From contig JANBVO010000002.1 in NCBI GenBank assembly GCA_030052745.1, positions 310,001-374,000 of the forward strand: a DNA stretch of 64,000 nt, written 5' to 3'. Both the position numbers and the translations under genes were made by a program. The notes beneath the pieces are model-generated. The model was not told where the DNA came from, did no database searches, and saw nothing but the letters and a program-made list of their open reading frames with translations. Shown one piece after another: positions 9,720 through 21,236 of the stretch. Every line of letters starts with the position of its first letter. The stretch's first letter is position 1. This DNA is from Pleurostoma richardsiae (taxonomy: Eukaryota; Ascomycota; Sordariomycetes; Calosphaeriales; Pleurostomataceae).

Positions 9720-11243
9720 ACGGTGCGTGGTCAGCAACAATTCTTCCGTCTCAATCAGCATCGGTTGCGCAACCACAAGTACAAGTACAAGGACAAGTCT
9801 GCAACATCTCATCTCCCGGATGACAGAGGACGCAGCACAGAGACCGCCATCAAGATACAAGATGTCGACAGCCCACCTGCTCCTGCCGGCCCTTCTGCAG
9901 CCCCGCTGGCACCGTACGTTCTGTATGCCTGCATTGTCTGTGTCGCCAATGCACTGTCTGCTAACAGGCTCTAGATCACCTTTCGAAGAGCCTGCGTCTC
10001 CAAGCTCAGGCCAACTCGGGGCAGTGCGCTTGCGGATAGTGTGCAGGGTAATGACTCTTTCAATTCGGACATCTATGACGGGCCAGACAGCCGCGTATCC
10101 TTGGTAAGTCATGCAGACTTATGGATGTGTATACATCAATCCTTTCTTGCTCCAGCACCGCCCTTGTGCCTTACCGTTAGAGTTATGAGCTCTCAAACGA
10201 GCGCCCTCGCACTCGGGATAGCACTACAGAAGATTGATCCCAGTCGACAAAGCGGCAGAAGCAGGGTCTACGAGACGCCGGCAAGGACAGCATTGCCGAG
10301 ACCACCGCCGACATGATCAGGCCTGGCAAGAGGCTGTCGGGTCGCGCCAGGCGATCATGACAGCCACATTACAAGGATTTAGACTAGGACTCTGACCGAG
10401 GATCTAAGTATAATCCGGACAACCCCATCACGAGTGCTCCAGGTCCGACATCCTTGATGGATCCCACAGCCAACCTCGGCGGCTACAGGGATGCGGCGGT
10501 CAACGCACGTGTCCAGCCCGAGCGTCACCCCTTCACCTATCCTGATCGCTCCTCTGGCCCCGACGCCTCTCCATTCGGGGAACGCGGCAGGGCCCCCATC
10601 GCAGAGATGAACACCGGGTATTTCAAGCCGATACCCAGCCCCGCCTTGTCCGGCACGCCTCCCTGCGAGATCAACCAGGACCACAAAGAGCCACCCAATC
10701 CCGCGGGTGCCTGAGACGACAGTAATTCCACCACTACCGGCACACAGACACTGCGTCAGGTGAAGGGCGCAAGTAGCGTCGGCGTAGCTCCAGGCGGCGA
10801 CGATGGCGGCAGCCGCAGCAGCAAGCCATCAGTGAACTCCATCTACCGCACCGTGTTGTCCCAGTCACTCACAACGGTGAGGAGCGCTGGACGCCACGCG
10901 GCCGATTCCAGGACAAGACGTGGGCAGAGCTTCTAGAGGAGCTGCCCTTCGGGCCGGGCGTGTGGGGCCTGATCTTCACGGTCGAGGGACCCGGCATGAG
11001 TACCCGCGAGCCAATCCCGCGCGACGACGAGGACGGCCTCGACTCCATGAAGCGGTACGTCAATAGGGCCATCCGGGACTGGTTCACGCGGCAGATGAAG
11101 CTCGGTGGCCGGGGATCCGCGACGCCGCGGCTCGTGCTCGACATCCTCATCGAGAAGATGACGGACGAAAACGGGGATGGGGGCGATGAGTTTGATGACT
11201 TGCAGTTGGACTGCACTCTCATAGTTACGCGGAGGATGGTGTA
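9720..11243 (+). pseudogene. Decayed protein-coding gene, function unknown
   Basis: A stretch with codon-like, GC-rich third positions on the plus strand but no full open frame. One frame reads coherently from about 10240 to 10870 (LRDAGKDSIAETTADMI, then PITSAPGPTSLMDPTANLGG, later SSKPSVNSIYRTVLSQSL) but is broken by three stops: TGA near 10347, TAG near 10383 and TGA near 10712. Each is one C-to-T change from CGA or CAG. After about 10873 the coding signal moves to another frame, which reads FQDKTWAELLEELPFGPGVW and continues to a stop at 11241-11243. Upstream pieces (about 9720-10100) have plausible splice sites. I do not recognise the family. An intact gene with unusual introns is less likely, because the only GT-AG pair that fixes the last shift would be 35 nt. 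Confidence 0.4.
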
Positions 11244-12076
11244 ATGAATCATGTGCACGATGAATGTATTGTCGGATCTGTATATATCCCATGAGTTCTG
11301 ATAGAGAGAAGACGTCACGATCCTGATAGTTTACGGTATGCTTGCAGGGAATGGAAGACCAATGCTCACCAAGCCTGTCCTTGTAAGATCATGTCAATAA
11401 GCAGAAAGTTCTGTTTCAGAAGTAGGCCAGCCTTGGGCCGACCCAAAGAACCCGATCATGGACCCCGACTGTGCACTGCGGTCCAGAGACACGGGGAGAG
11501 AGAAGAGGGGCGCTGGAGCTGGGGGCGTAGGGGAGGAAGCTGACAGCAAGGAAGTGTGGGCGAGTTTATCTAATGCAAGCTTTTCAATCGACGATTGCCG
11601 GGCCGCCCTACCGCCATATGATTACTTCTCCTGCTTCGAGAAAAACGTCACGACCACTGGAGGGATGCGCTGGGGAAGGCTACCCGTTGGCTTGCAAAGC
11701 CCGGCGGCCACTCTTGTTTCGGCAACACAAGCAGACGGGAGGAGACCCGGGCAAGGCTAAATTTCGGAAGGACTACGCCAGCAGGTCGGGATTTCTGCCG
11801 AAGTTCTAGCGACGCAGGGTGGGGATACCGGAGCCGGACGTCGCCGTTGACCTCTTGTTGGCTCATCACCAGCAATATGACCAATGGAGATTGGAGACTG
11901 TATTCTGCGGAAACCGCAGCTTACACGGCTGAGCTCCTCCACACGCATGTCTGTAAGCAGCGTCAGTCGTATAAAACCCAGAGGCCCAAAAGGCACCCCT
12001 ATCATGTGTAAGTCCTCCTTGACCCAACTGATCTCCTGTCTTCGAATTCGAATCCGTCGTGAAAGTTGCTCACAGT
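11244..12076. promoter_or_regulatory. Upstream region of the DHA14-type transporter
   Basis: 833 bp with no convincing gene. A TATA-like element TATAAAA lies at 11970-11976. A GT-AG intron from about 12007 to 12075 (donor GTAAGT, acceptor CACAG directly before TATG) is probably a 5' UTR intron of the next gene. Confidence 0.45.
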
Positions 12077-14153
12077 ATGTCTCCAACCGAAACGGTGAAT
12101 ATACATGGGCCGCAAGCCTCCCACCAGACCCAGCCGCCTTCTCCTCCCGAGGTGGGAGAAAGAGGAGGCAGCGTCCATGCGGGCGGACAACGGACAGCTC
12201 ATGCGATCTCGCCGACCGTGATCGGGACGAATCGGAGACTGCTGATCATCGTCCTGATCGTCTCCAGCAACATTGTCCAGGTTTGTCTCCCTTCTTAACA
12301 AAGTTGTTGACCAGGCTCTCACAGAGACAAAGATGATCTCCAACATGGTAGGCATCGCCGCAGGTCTCGAAATCAGCAAGGCCTTGCAAGTCCCCGTAGG
12401 CCCGGGGCAAGCCAACTGGGCAGCAGCCTCCTATCCGTCTGTTCCCCTTTCTCTACCCCCCTCCCCCCTCCTGGTCGGAAAGAAGGANNNNNNNNNNNNN
12501 NNNNNNNNNNNNNNNNNNNNNNNNNNNNNNNNNNNNNNNNNNNNNNNNNNNNNNNNNNNNNNNNNNNNNNNNNNNNNNNNNNNNNGAGGAAGAAAAGAAA
12601 GAAGGAGGAAGAAAAGAAAGAAGGAGGAAGAAAAGAAAGAAGGAGGAAGAAAAGAAAGAAGGAGGAAGAAAAGAAAGAAGGAGAAAACAGATTCGCGTCC
12701 GCACCGTATTTCAGGGTAACTGATTGTTTTCCAACAGGTTGACCCAGGGAACATTCGTCCTCATGAGCGGCCGACTCGGTACTGTATACGGTCATCGTCA
12801 CGTTCTAATTACCGGAGCCGTCTGGCTGGTGGTTTGGACTTTCGCGAATACATTCTTTACTTCCTTTGTCGGCTTCAACGTTGCACGGGCGCTTTCTGGT
12901 ATAGGAGGTGCTCTAATTATGCCAAACGCTGTGGCTTTGATAAGCACAACTATACCGCCAGGGAAGATGCGAAACATTGCTCTGGGATTCTTCGGGGCCT
13001 CTGGACCGATTGGGAGTTACCTCGGTGCGCTCTGGGCTGGAGTGGTCCTTGAGTTCGTCAACTGGAAGTGGATATTCTTTAGTCTGTGAGAGACGTGTCT
13101 ATACCTCTTGGCTCGGTTCATCGGCTGACAATGTCAGGGCTATTTTTGCACTCTTCGTCTTTGGCCTGCTAGGATATCTACTCCCGAGCGACCACCCAAT
13201 CGATAAGGGCGGGAAGATCGACTGGATTGGGGCGGCTTTAGGAGCCGGTGGCCTCATCCTATTCAGTATCGCATGGAAGTAGGAGGCACATTATACCCTC
13301 TCGGACTTCGGATAAATAAGTTAACTTTTATTTTTCTAGTCAAGCTCCCGCAAGTGGATGGCAGTCTCCATTCGAAATCACTATTCTTCTGGTCTCTATT
13401 CTCGTTCTCGCCCTGTTCGTCGTCTGGGAACGCAAGTTCGCTCGGCCCCCTATTATGCCACTCGATATATGGACGACGCCGTCTTTTGTGGTCCTGGTTC
13501 TCGTCGCCCTCCTAAGCTTCATGTCTAACGGGATCTTCCTCTGGTACATGGTCGCCTGGCTTCAGATCCTCCGCTCTAAGAGTATTCTTGAATTTGCGGT
13601 TGAATGGACGCCATTTGGCATTTTCGCGACTCTCGGGACCTTCGTCGCTGCGTGGCTCATACCGCGTCTTGCGGCACAATGGATTCTGGCCAGCGGGTCA
13701 GCCGCCATTGCGATCGCGAACATCTTACTTGCGACAATGCCGGTGAAGCAGACTTACTGGGCCCAAGTCTTCCCAGCTACGATATTTATGGCCTTCTGTC
13801 CCGATTTCGTTTACGTTGCTGCTCAAATAATTGCATGCAATAGTGTCCGACGAAATCAACAGGGCGTGGCTGCTTCTCTCGTCGGGACCCTCAACCTGTA
13901 CGGCACCAGTCTCGGGCTGGGATTTGCAGGAACCATAGAAACAGAAGTGAACAAGAGAAGGGCGAGCCAGGTGCTCGGGTTCAGAGCCGCTCTTTCCTTC
14001 GGCGCCGGCATCGCACTCCTAGCAGTCGCCTTGGATGCCATATTCGTCAGAGTCGTTAAGGACGAGAGGGAGGGATGGGGCGATCCCGCCGACGAGGAGT
14101 ATGACACCGTCCCACAAGGCTCTTCCACTGGCACGGAGCTTGGAAGGATGTGA
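12077..14153 (+). CDS. MFS multidrug efflux transporter, DHA14-like (14 spans)
   Basis: Predicted 536-residue drug:proton antiporter from exons 12077-12280, 12333-12436, 12738-13085, 13138-13278 and 13340-14153. Family landmarks in order: RRLLIIVLIVSSNIVQ, MISNMVGIAAGLEISKAL, VGPGQANWAAASYPLTQGTF, SGRLGTVYGHRHVL, ALSGIGGALIMPNAVALI, GFFGASGPIGSYLGALWAGV, NWKWIFF, and the late-span segments FMSNGIFLWYMVAWLQIL and VAASLVGTLNLYGTSLGLG. Exon 2 was set to start at MISNM (acceptor AAAG) because an earlier acceptor would leave a 34-nt intron. Intron 2 is about 300 bp and holds a purine minisatellite and a run of N, so its length is uncertain. Likely a plasma-membrane exporter of toxic organic compounds; the substrate is unknown. 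Confidence 0.88.
12488..12585. other. Assembly gap (98 N)
   Basis: A run of 98 undetermined bases inside intron 2 of the DHA14-type transporter. It directly abuts a purine-only tandem repeat, which probably caused the assembly break. Confidence 0.99.
12586..12680 (+). repeat. Purine minisatellite, 19-bp unit
   Basis: About five head-to-tail copies of GAGGAAGAAAAGAAAGAAG. The sense strand is all A/G. The array continues into the adjacent N run, so the true copy number is unknown. It lies in an intron, so length change should not alter the protein. Confidence 0.95.
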
Positions 14154-14678
14154 TAAGAGTGCCTGCCCTGTCTACAACAAGCACAGAGCAAAGACGTGCT
14201 TACCCAGAAGGAAGGAATCAAGGAGATAGATAATCATGCTCTACAGCTCATCATACAGCCTGACAAGAGGATATGCTCTATCCCTGTAATTGAACTCTGC
14301 GGAGGGAGTGCTTACATGCTATCAAGTCCCATACAGATGCTATTACGACATTAACCACGCCATGTCTTGGCTGAGAAGGCACGCCGTGTGACATCCGGTA
14401 ATGTGGTCACCTGCTTTATGGGCCTGCTGACGATATAATGGCCACAACACGATGATCTTATTGCCCTGCCTGACCGCAATCATTCTGCATCTAATCTAGA
14501 CAAGGCATGCATTTGCACGGGGAGGTCCCGGGTCCGGACCATTTCTTGAGTAGGCGTGGCCTAAGTGGTTGTCGTACACCGCATCGCAGATGGACGCTAT
14601 TTTTGAAACTCCCCTACATGCCCGGGCATAGATGTCGACTTATCCCAGCGACGAGGACCGGCACCTTGATTATCTTTC
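14154..14678. other. Convergent intergenic region
   Basis: 525 bp between the 3' ends of the DHA14-type transporter and the four-span membrane protein. No gene, RNA or repeat was recognised. Confidence 0.5.
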
Positions 14679-15488
14679 TCAACCAAGAGCAAGGAACTGG
14701 GCAGACGCGCGGAATTCCCTCGCGAACTGGCCTCGCTGACCACACCTGTAGACCAACCAGGCAAGAGAAGCAGCCAGACGCAAGAGGTAGAAGCCGCTGC
14801 ACACGCCAAGTCAGCTGCAGGACATAAACCAGCAAAATGTGCCGCGAGTCGAGCAACGCTCGCTTACAGGGATAGAAAGGAGAATGCAAGCGAGGCCTTT
14901 GCTACCCAGCAGGCCGCCCTTCCATAGGAAGCGACATCGTTACAGCTGCGCTCGAGGTACCACGGTCGGAGGCTGAGGTGATCGGGGTCGCTGAGATCGC
15001 TGGAGACCTGGCCCCGGATGCTGAGAGTCCACATCGCGACAAGAAGGGAGTCGTAGGCGACGTTGGTGGGCTTCGAGGCAAACCCCAGACACGAAAAGAC
15101 GAACCTAGCGAACCAGACGGCCATGCTGACGGCAGCAACGGTGAGGTTCGATTCGGTGAAGCTAGACAGAGCCGCCAGCATCCCATGTTAGTCTGGCCGT
15201 GTCCCTGTGGGTCGCAAAAAGGAATGGCGCAGAGAGCACCGCGCCGTAGACAAAGAGCGATGTGAACCTTGGGCTCCATATGAATGGTATTGGCGGGGGC
15301 TCGCGATGGTTGGCGCAGAAGTAGATACGTAGACGCGGATTGGAGTTCCAACCCGCGTCGCCGCCGAGCCTCCAGAGCAGGCTGCGGATGCGATCGGGGT
15401 AGGAGTAACCGAAGAGGCCCAGCGAAGTCATAGCCAGGGCGAACTCGATGACGACGGCCAGGAGCTGCAAGGGCCCAGGGCGTCCCAT
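14679..15488 (-). CDS. Conserved fungal four-span membrane protein, function unknown
   Basis: Predicted 210-residue protein from exons 15488-15268, 15161-14868 and 14796-14679. Hydrophobic spans are seen at LQLLAVVIEFALAMTSLGLF, LTVAAVSMAVWFARFVFSCL, NVAYDSLLVAMWTLSI and LRLAASLAWLVY. A first extracytoplasmic or loop segment (NSNPRLRIYFCANHREPPPIPFIWSP) and the later DLSDPDHLSLRPWYLERSC match a widespread ascomycete family that I recall only as uncharacterised. The two introns were placed by frame: donor GTTCAC at 15267 joins WSP to SFTESN, and the last acceptor TGCAG yields FYLLRLAA. It shares an 1144-bp upstream region with the ferric reductase, which contains possible copper-response sites, so a metal link is possible but unproven. 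No catalytic residues are evident. Confidence 0.7.
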
Positions 15489-16632
15489 TGTGGATGTTGT
15501 TGACGGCTGTCGACAGTGCTGTGGACGTAGCAGGACGGGTTGCGAGCCAGCTCGGCAGACGTCGCGATATGGGGGTGGGCGAGGCGAGATGAAGTGTGAC
15601 ACTGAAGCCGCAATCCGTCTGGGCTGTCGCGGTGCCACTCCCAGTGCATCGCAATGGGCCCGAGCAGGTTTCAGTGTCAGTTCATGGGCGATCCAGCCGT
15701 CAGTCCTCGGGCAGGGGTTAGACAGAGGCACTACGGAGGGCGGAGGCCCCATGCGGCCTCACATATTTCTCACATCTTGCTCACATCTTGCGCATTCCAT
15801 CTGTAACCGCTTTGTCCAGAGCTAGTCACAAGCAGAATACATCTGCTGAGGCCTGCCTCCCAGTGGTCATGGCTCGTTAGGCCGGGATAGTCGTTGGCGT
15901 CAACACGGCGGTGCCTGACCAGGGAGCTCCAGAACGGACCGCAGACGAATATTAGGTGCTACTCCTGCGTTGCCCCATCCCAGAACCGGCATCTGCCGTG
16001 TCTGCAACGCCCTTCTTGGTCCCACGACGCCAGAAAGGCGGCGTGGCAACGGTGACTAGCGACCGACACCGCCTGGTGCGTCTGCGCAGGTTTGAGAGGG
16101 TTTTGCGGGGAAATTCGCCCTCGCGTGTGGTGTGCTGCCAGACTCGGTCTATCCGCTCACTTGGTCGGCATTGGCTTGGATTGGACCATGATGGCATCCC
16201 ATCCTCGTCTACCTGCTGCTCAAATCAACGCAGTCTCATTGGGCCCAAGGCCCAGCCCTCTTGTTGTGGCTTGCGGGTTGCCCACCGGCCGGCGGAAACA
16301 ACATACGCTTTGACGACCTGGCGGAGGTGGCTACTCTTCAGGCCAGTCAGTGTCTCGCTGTATAACCCCGAGCCATGCGTAGTTGCTCGCGACTATGGCG
16401 CCGGACCGCCCGTCTACAAGGCCGGATGCCCCTGCTGGTCGATCTGGCACAAAAGGTTCCGCTACGGTGCGGAAGAGCATCTTCAGGAACTGCGCCTGTT
16501 ATCTATATCACCTCGACCCCCCCAACGCACCACTCTCTCTGCTGGGTGCCTTGGATCTAGGCGTCTCATCCTAGCCGACCTCTCAATCTCCTGCCGGTGC
16601 TGCTGTTGTTCTGCCCGCTGCCGACCCGCGTC
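15489..16632. promoter_or_regulatory. Divergent promoter of four-span protein and ferric reductase
   Basis: 1144 bp between opposed start codons. At 15776-15786 lies CTTGCTCACAT, directly followed by CTTGCGCA at 15787-15794; the two CTTGC starts are 11 bp apart. Both resemble the yeast Mac1 site TTTGC(T/G)C(A/G) with one mismatch. CTCACAT(A/C)TT repeats continue just upstream. No iron GATA site (ATCWGATAA) was seen. Confidence 0.45.
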
Positions 16633-18865
16633 ATGGATATGTCAGGAACCGCCACCAACAACACCGCCTACACGGGGGCGGTGTGCATGAGCATCACCGT
16701 CGTCGGCAACACCACGAACCTCCCGCTGTCCGACCCCTTCTGCAACACGGACAAGTGCCTCGCCTTCAAGGCGGCCCATGCGGCGTCGCAGAGCGCTGTG
16801 TCCTACTATTACCAATATCACTATGGCCACTTCACGACCTGGTACTACCTTGCCGTCCTCGGCGTCGCCATGGCCGCCTACGCCGCCCGCCTGTACCGCA
16901 ACCGCCGCCCACCCAAAGCTGGCCCCGCGGGCGGAACCGATGGTACGACGCCCCTCGGCTATAAGGTCGTCGCCCTGGTCCGCGCTGTCGCCTACCGGTC
17001 CGTGGGCGGTGTCACAGCCGCCCGGTTCGGTCTGCCGGCCCTTGGGATGCTCGTCTTCCTGCTCTTGACCTGGGCCCTGTTCCTGGCCATGACGTTCTGG
17101 GCGCACCCCTACTACCGCGCCAGACGCGGCTACGGGTCGCCGCCCCTTGGCGTCCGCACCGGCCTGATGTCGACTGCCCTGACGCCAGTCATCGTCGCCC
17201 TGGCCGGCAAGGTCAACATTGTGACCTGGCTGACGGGCATCAGCCACGAGAGGCTGAACCTGGTGCACCGCTGGGCCTCGTATGTGTGCCTGTTCCTCGC
17301 TGTGGTCCATACCGTGCCCTTCCTCGTCATTGCCATGCGAAAATGCGGCTACGACGGGCTCCGGGCGCAGTTCTACAAGCCAGGCGCCCTCGAGGTTAGT
17401 ACTTGGCCTAATTTGTTTCACTCACTCACTATCTTCTTTCTACCTGGCAGTGTGCCACCCGGATCCGTCCAGCAAGAAAGAGAGACAGAGATGCTAACAA
17501 GAGAGACTGTCGCATAGTACACAGGGGTGCCTCCTCTGGGAATGCTGGTCGGCCTCTGCACGCTGACCGTCCCCTGGATCCGCCATCGCTTCTACCAGCT
17601 CTTCTACCGCATCCACATCCCCATGTACATCACCTACCTCGGCCTCCTGTTCTGGCACACCGCCGACGAAGGAGACTCGTGGGCCTACCTCTGGGCCACC
17701 CTGGCCGTCTGGCTCTTCTCCGTCCTCGTCCGCCTCTTCCACAAGTGGCAGACCTTCAACGTCAGGCGCACCTGGTTTTCCGGCTTCCCCGCCGCTCTCC
17801 AGGAGCTGCCGGGAGACATGACGCTCGTGGCCGTCCTTGTCCCCCGCGACCTGCGCTGGACGCCGGGCCAGCACTGCTTCGTGCGCATGCCGCACCTCTC
17901 GGCCCTGCAGAACCACCCTTACACCATCGCCAACCTGCCGAGCGACACCGGCGGTCCCGACAACGGCAACAAAAGGTCCTACGGCGGCGACGTCCACGAG
18001 ATGATGTTCTATGTCCGCGCCCACCGCGGCCTGACGCGCGACCTCCTGCGCTCCGTAGCCGCGCAGGCCGAGCGCGACCGTTGCCTGTCGGTGCACCTCG
18101 ACGGGCCCTACGGCGGCATCGTCGACAACCTGCCCATACTGTACCAGTCGCTCATCTTCGTCGCCGGCGGCAGCGGTGTGTCAGGCTGCCTCCCGCACAT
18201 GCTGCACGCCTTGAGGTGCATGCGGACTGCCGACACCGCCAGTGGCACGATGACGGCACACATCCGTCTTCTATGGATGGTGCGGCACCCGGACCACGTG
18301 CTCTGGGTGCTCGACCAGCTGAGGGACGCCCGCGCGGCGATGGCGGACCCCGAGGCGCTGCAGGTCGATATCTACGTCACGGACACGGGCCCGCCCAAGG
18401 GTGGCGATGAAGGGGCTGCCACCCTGGCGGAGGTCTCAAAGGAGGCTGGCTCACGCCTGGATAAGGAGGCGGCCAGCGAGGGCGAGAGCGAGGGAGAGAG
18501 CGAATGGTATGGGGTGCCGCCGGGCGTTTTGGCGCGGGTGCGGGACGTTGGTACCCTTCACAGGAGCCGGCCATATCTGCCCGACCTGCTGCGGCAGTTG
18601 ATAATCGAGAGGAGGGTCTGCGTCTTTGGTATGTGGGAACCACCTCCTACCCGATAAACTACTGATCTCCCCCTGCCCCGCGGGCAGGCCGTTATGGCAA
18701 GCTTGTCTGCTTTTTCCGCAGCCATGAACTGACTGTCTCTCCGCAGGCTGTGGGCCCGAGAGCTTAAGGCTAGATCTGGGAAACGCAGTGGCCCAGGCGC
18801 AGAGCAAGGTGCTGCGAGGCGAAGCAGACGATATTGGTCTCCACACGGAGAAGTTTGGCTGGTGA
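16633..18865 (+). CDS. Ferric/cupric reductase transmembrane component (FRE family)
   Basis: Predicted 663-residue flavocytochrome from exons 16633-17394, 17518-18628 and 18747-18865. It should move electrons from cytosolic NADPH through FAD and two hemes to reduce Fe(III) or Cu(II) outside the cell. Seen in order: a short N-glycosylatable N-terminus, a first span (WYYLAVLGVAMAAYAARLY), the heme-binding spans with His in LNLVHRWASYVCLFLAVVHTVPF and YRIHIPMYITYLGLLFWHT, the FAD motif HPYTIANLP (about residue 387), the NADPH loop AGGSGVSG (about 470), and the C-terminal CGPES ending FGW. A Glu/Ser/Gly-rich insertion (EGESEGESE) lies in the NADPH domain. The convergent neighbour is a Ctr copper transporter, which fits high-affinity metal uptake. 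Length is normal. Confidence 0.93.
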
Positions 18866-19509
18866 GAAGAAGACGACTCCGTCAAGAGACTGAATGCCAT
18901 CTTGTGTATATAGTACATATATGCCCCGAGCACGGCCACTTGACAAGCCTCTCAAGGTTCAGGGGCTTTGGCCGTGGGAGGCGCGGCGGGCTTCTTATGT
19001 CCGCCTTACACAGAAATTAAACCACAGTTGCAAGCTGTTGTCTTCGGCGCCAGGCGGCTGGGGATGGAGACGGCACCGCCCGCGTCACCCCTGAAGTGGC
19101 GGATTATAGGATTATCGTTTTAGAAATCTTCCGAGAGAGGTATTCTCTTGAAATTATACTGGAGAAGTCCTAGTATTTGAGGAGAACACACTCTAAACGT
19201 CGCTTGACTTTCGCCTTGACTGTGCTTCGCCAACTCACTTGGCTAGTCTCACCCACAGATCCTTCTCAGAGTCACTGGATCCTATGCTGGGAAAAGAATG
19301 GCAGCTATACATTAAAATCCGACAATACTGGAGGCTTCATGGCCTCTATACTGTCAGGCCCCAGAATAGATGGCCTATCAGCGACCTCGTGTCCGCGCGA
19401 GCCTCGAGGGCTGCGCCTTGTTTGTAGTGAATCCCCCTTGCGGTCCCCAAGCGCCTATCATCCCCTCCCCTTTCTCACTCCTGCACTAGAGACATATCGA
19501 CTCCAGTTT
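18866..19509. other. Convergent intergenic region
   Basis: 644 bp between the 3' ends of the ferric reductase and Ctr genes. No gene or repeat was recognised. Confidence 0.5.
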
Positions 19510-20148
19510 TCAATGGTGCTCATTGCCTGACTCGAATCTGCCGACAAGCAACGTACCGAGGAAAACGCCGCCCAGCACTGACAGGAAGTAGCCAACATTC
19601 ATGGTCATGGCTGCCAGCATCCTTGGAACGGAAATCAGCGAAGAATCCCCCTTCGCTCGTTTTGGAAACGGAAAATAAAATGAAGAACAAGTAACTCACA
19701 GCAGGTAGCTGACGCCCCCGACGATCATCTCAAACAGGGCGCGCGAGCCCTCGAGCGCCCAGTGGAACGGACGGCTCCTCCAACGGCGCCTCGCCGCGCC
19801 CAGCACCGACCCTCCGTCACCGTGGCACAGCTCGGGCTTGTCGCCGCTCATGACCTCCTTGTGAGCCCAGGGGTCGGCCCTCCACAGCCGCTCGGACAGC
19901 ACGCCGCGGAGCGCGAGGAGCGCGCGGTATGCGACGGAGAGGGCGACGAGAAAGACGCACGTGGCCGCGTAGCTGCCGCCGCCGGACGGCGTCCAGGCGG
20001 AGGAGAAGAGCGGGGTGTCCGCGGCGCCGAAGAAGACCATGGCCATGTCGGCGGATGTCATTATCGCCGTTGAGGCCGACGAGGACGACGACTGGTTCGC
20101 GGCCGGGGACGCGGCACCCATGGTCATCCCAGGGTCTGACATGTCCAT
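19510..20148 (-). CDS. Ctr family copper transporter
   Basis: Predicted 186-residue, three-span copper importer from exons 20148-19700 and 19621-19510. The N-terminus is methionine-rich, as expected for extracellular Cu(I) capture (MDMSDPGMTM, then MTSADMAM). Span 1 is SYAATCVFLVALSVAYRALLAL. After a cytosolic loop, span 2 carries the pore MxxxM (MLAAM) followed by TMNVGYFLSVLGGVFLG, whose GxxxG packing motif is the family signature. The tail ends NEHH, possibly a metal-binding end. The second exon was found by reading past donor GTGAGT to acceptor CCAAG; without it the protein would lack spans 2 and 3. It transports reduced copper and so would use the product of the ferric/cupric reductase next door. 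Whether it sits on the plasma or vacuolar membrane is not shown by the sequence. Confidence 0.92.
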
Positions 20149-21236
20149 CGTGGCCAGGTTGATGCTGCTGGCGAACGGAGGTTCTTGAGAAGAGATGGTA
20201 GTGGGGGGTCGTGAGAGAGACAGAGAGAGATGATGATGATTCTTCAAGAGATCTGCCCCGCCGGGGTCGTCGAGGACACAAAGCGCTGCCGGAGGTGGGA
20301 GGGCCGCAGCTGGGGCGCAGAGGGACGGAGTCGGCGGCGAGGCAGCCTGTCTTTTTGTGCTGCTCTCTTCTCCCTTGGGTTCAGCTCGGGTCCCCCGTCT
20401 TGTCAGTGGGCCAGTGTGCCGGTGGGATGCGTTGGGTGAATGCGGGCGTGCCCATCCTGTCGCATGTCTGGGCGCAAGCGAGTATGATTACACGAGGGGA
20501 ACTTGCTCACATAGACAATGTGCGCACCGTATCAGCAGAAGCGTGACCCGGAAGACGCTCCCAAAATGGGCCTGGGGAAATGGAAATCGACATCATCACC
20601 CTAGAACTCTGGGACGGTCATTCAGTATAGTCCTCGTGGCCCATTCCTTCCCCTCCCCTCCCCTGTAGGGTGGCGGTGTCACCGGCAAGACGAGCATATT
20701 TGAGAAGAAAATCCTCTACAGTCTAGAGCGGTGCTCTTGCATTAGCTCTTTCGGCGTCTTGGGGCAGAAGCCGCCGTGACAAGAATGCTCCGTCTCGGCT
20801 TGCAGGGCGAGAAGTGGCAGGGCCAAAGCAAAGGAGCCCATGTACAGATAGATCATACTGTCGTACATACTGCACCTACACTCTTCCGGCCCATCGGGCT
20901 AAAGGGGCGTATACAGTACAGCGAATAACGATGGAATAAACCCCTGAGAGCCAATGCTCGCCGGTTCACGATGACTGTCAGCAATGCCGCATTTCCTGTG
21001 GCCCCCCGCCCCCCTTCTCCTCTTCCTCGCCTGGTTGTTCAATAGGTGCGGGCCGAGACTGACAAGTTGTACGCTTGGTGTATCGTTGCGGACTGCGAGA
21101 GACCCTCGTTCAGTCCATTTTATGTGCGCTCCTCCTTATTCAGATGAAATCTGGTGGCTCTACAGCAAGGTGTTTGTGTTAGTCCACTCTAGGTACTTTA
21201 TCGTTTCTGTTGCCCCTGATTCACCCCTACCCAGGC
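20149..21236. promoter_or_regulatory. Divergent promoter of Ctr and SAM-domain genes
   Basis: 1088 bp between opposed starts. About 355 bp upstream of the Ctr start, at 20502-20512, lies CTTGCTCACAT, the same 11-mer as in the reductase promoter. An inverted CTTGCGCC lies nearby at 20471-20478. A CCCCT run (20646-20665) is the only other feature seen. Confidence 0.45.

Noticed and set aside
12273-12332. Alternative earlier exon 2 start for the DHA14-type transporter (acceptor CCAG before GCTCTC)
   Set aside because: It would leave a 34-nt intron and add residues not found in the family. Acceptor AAAG at 12332 gives the conserved NIVQ-MISNMVG junction.
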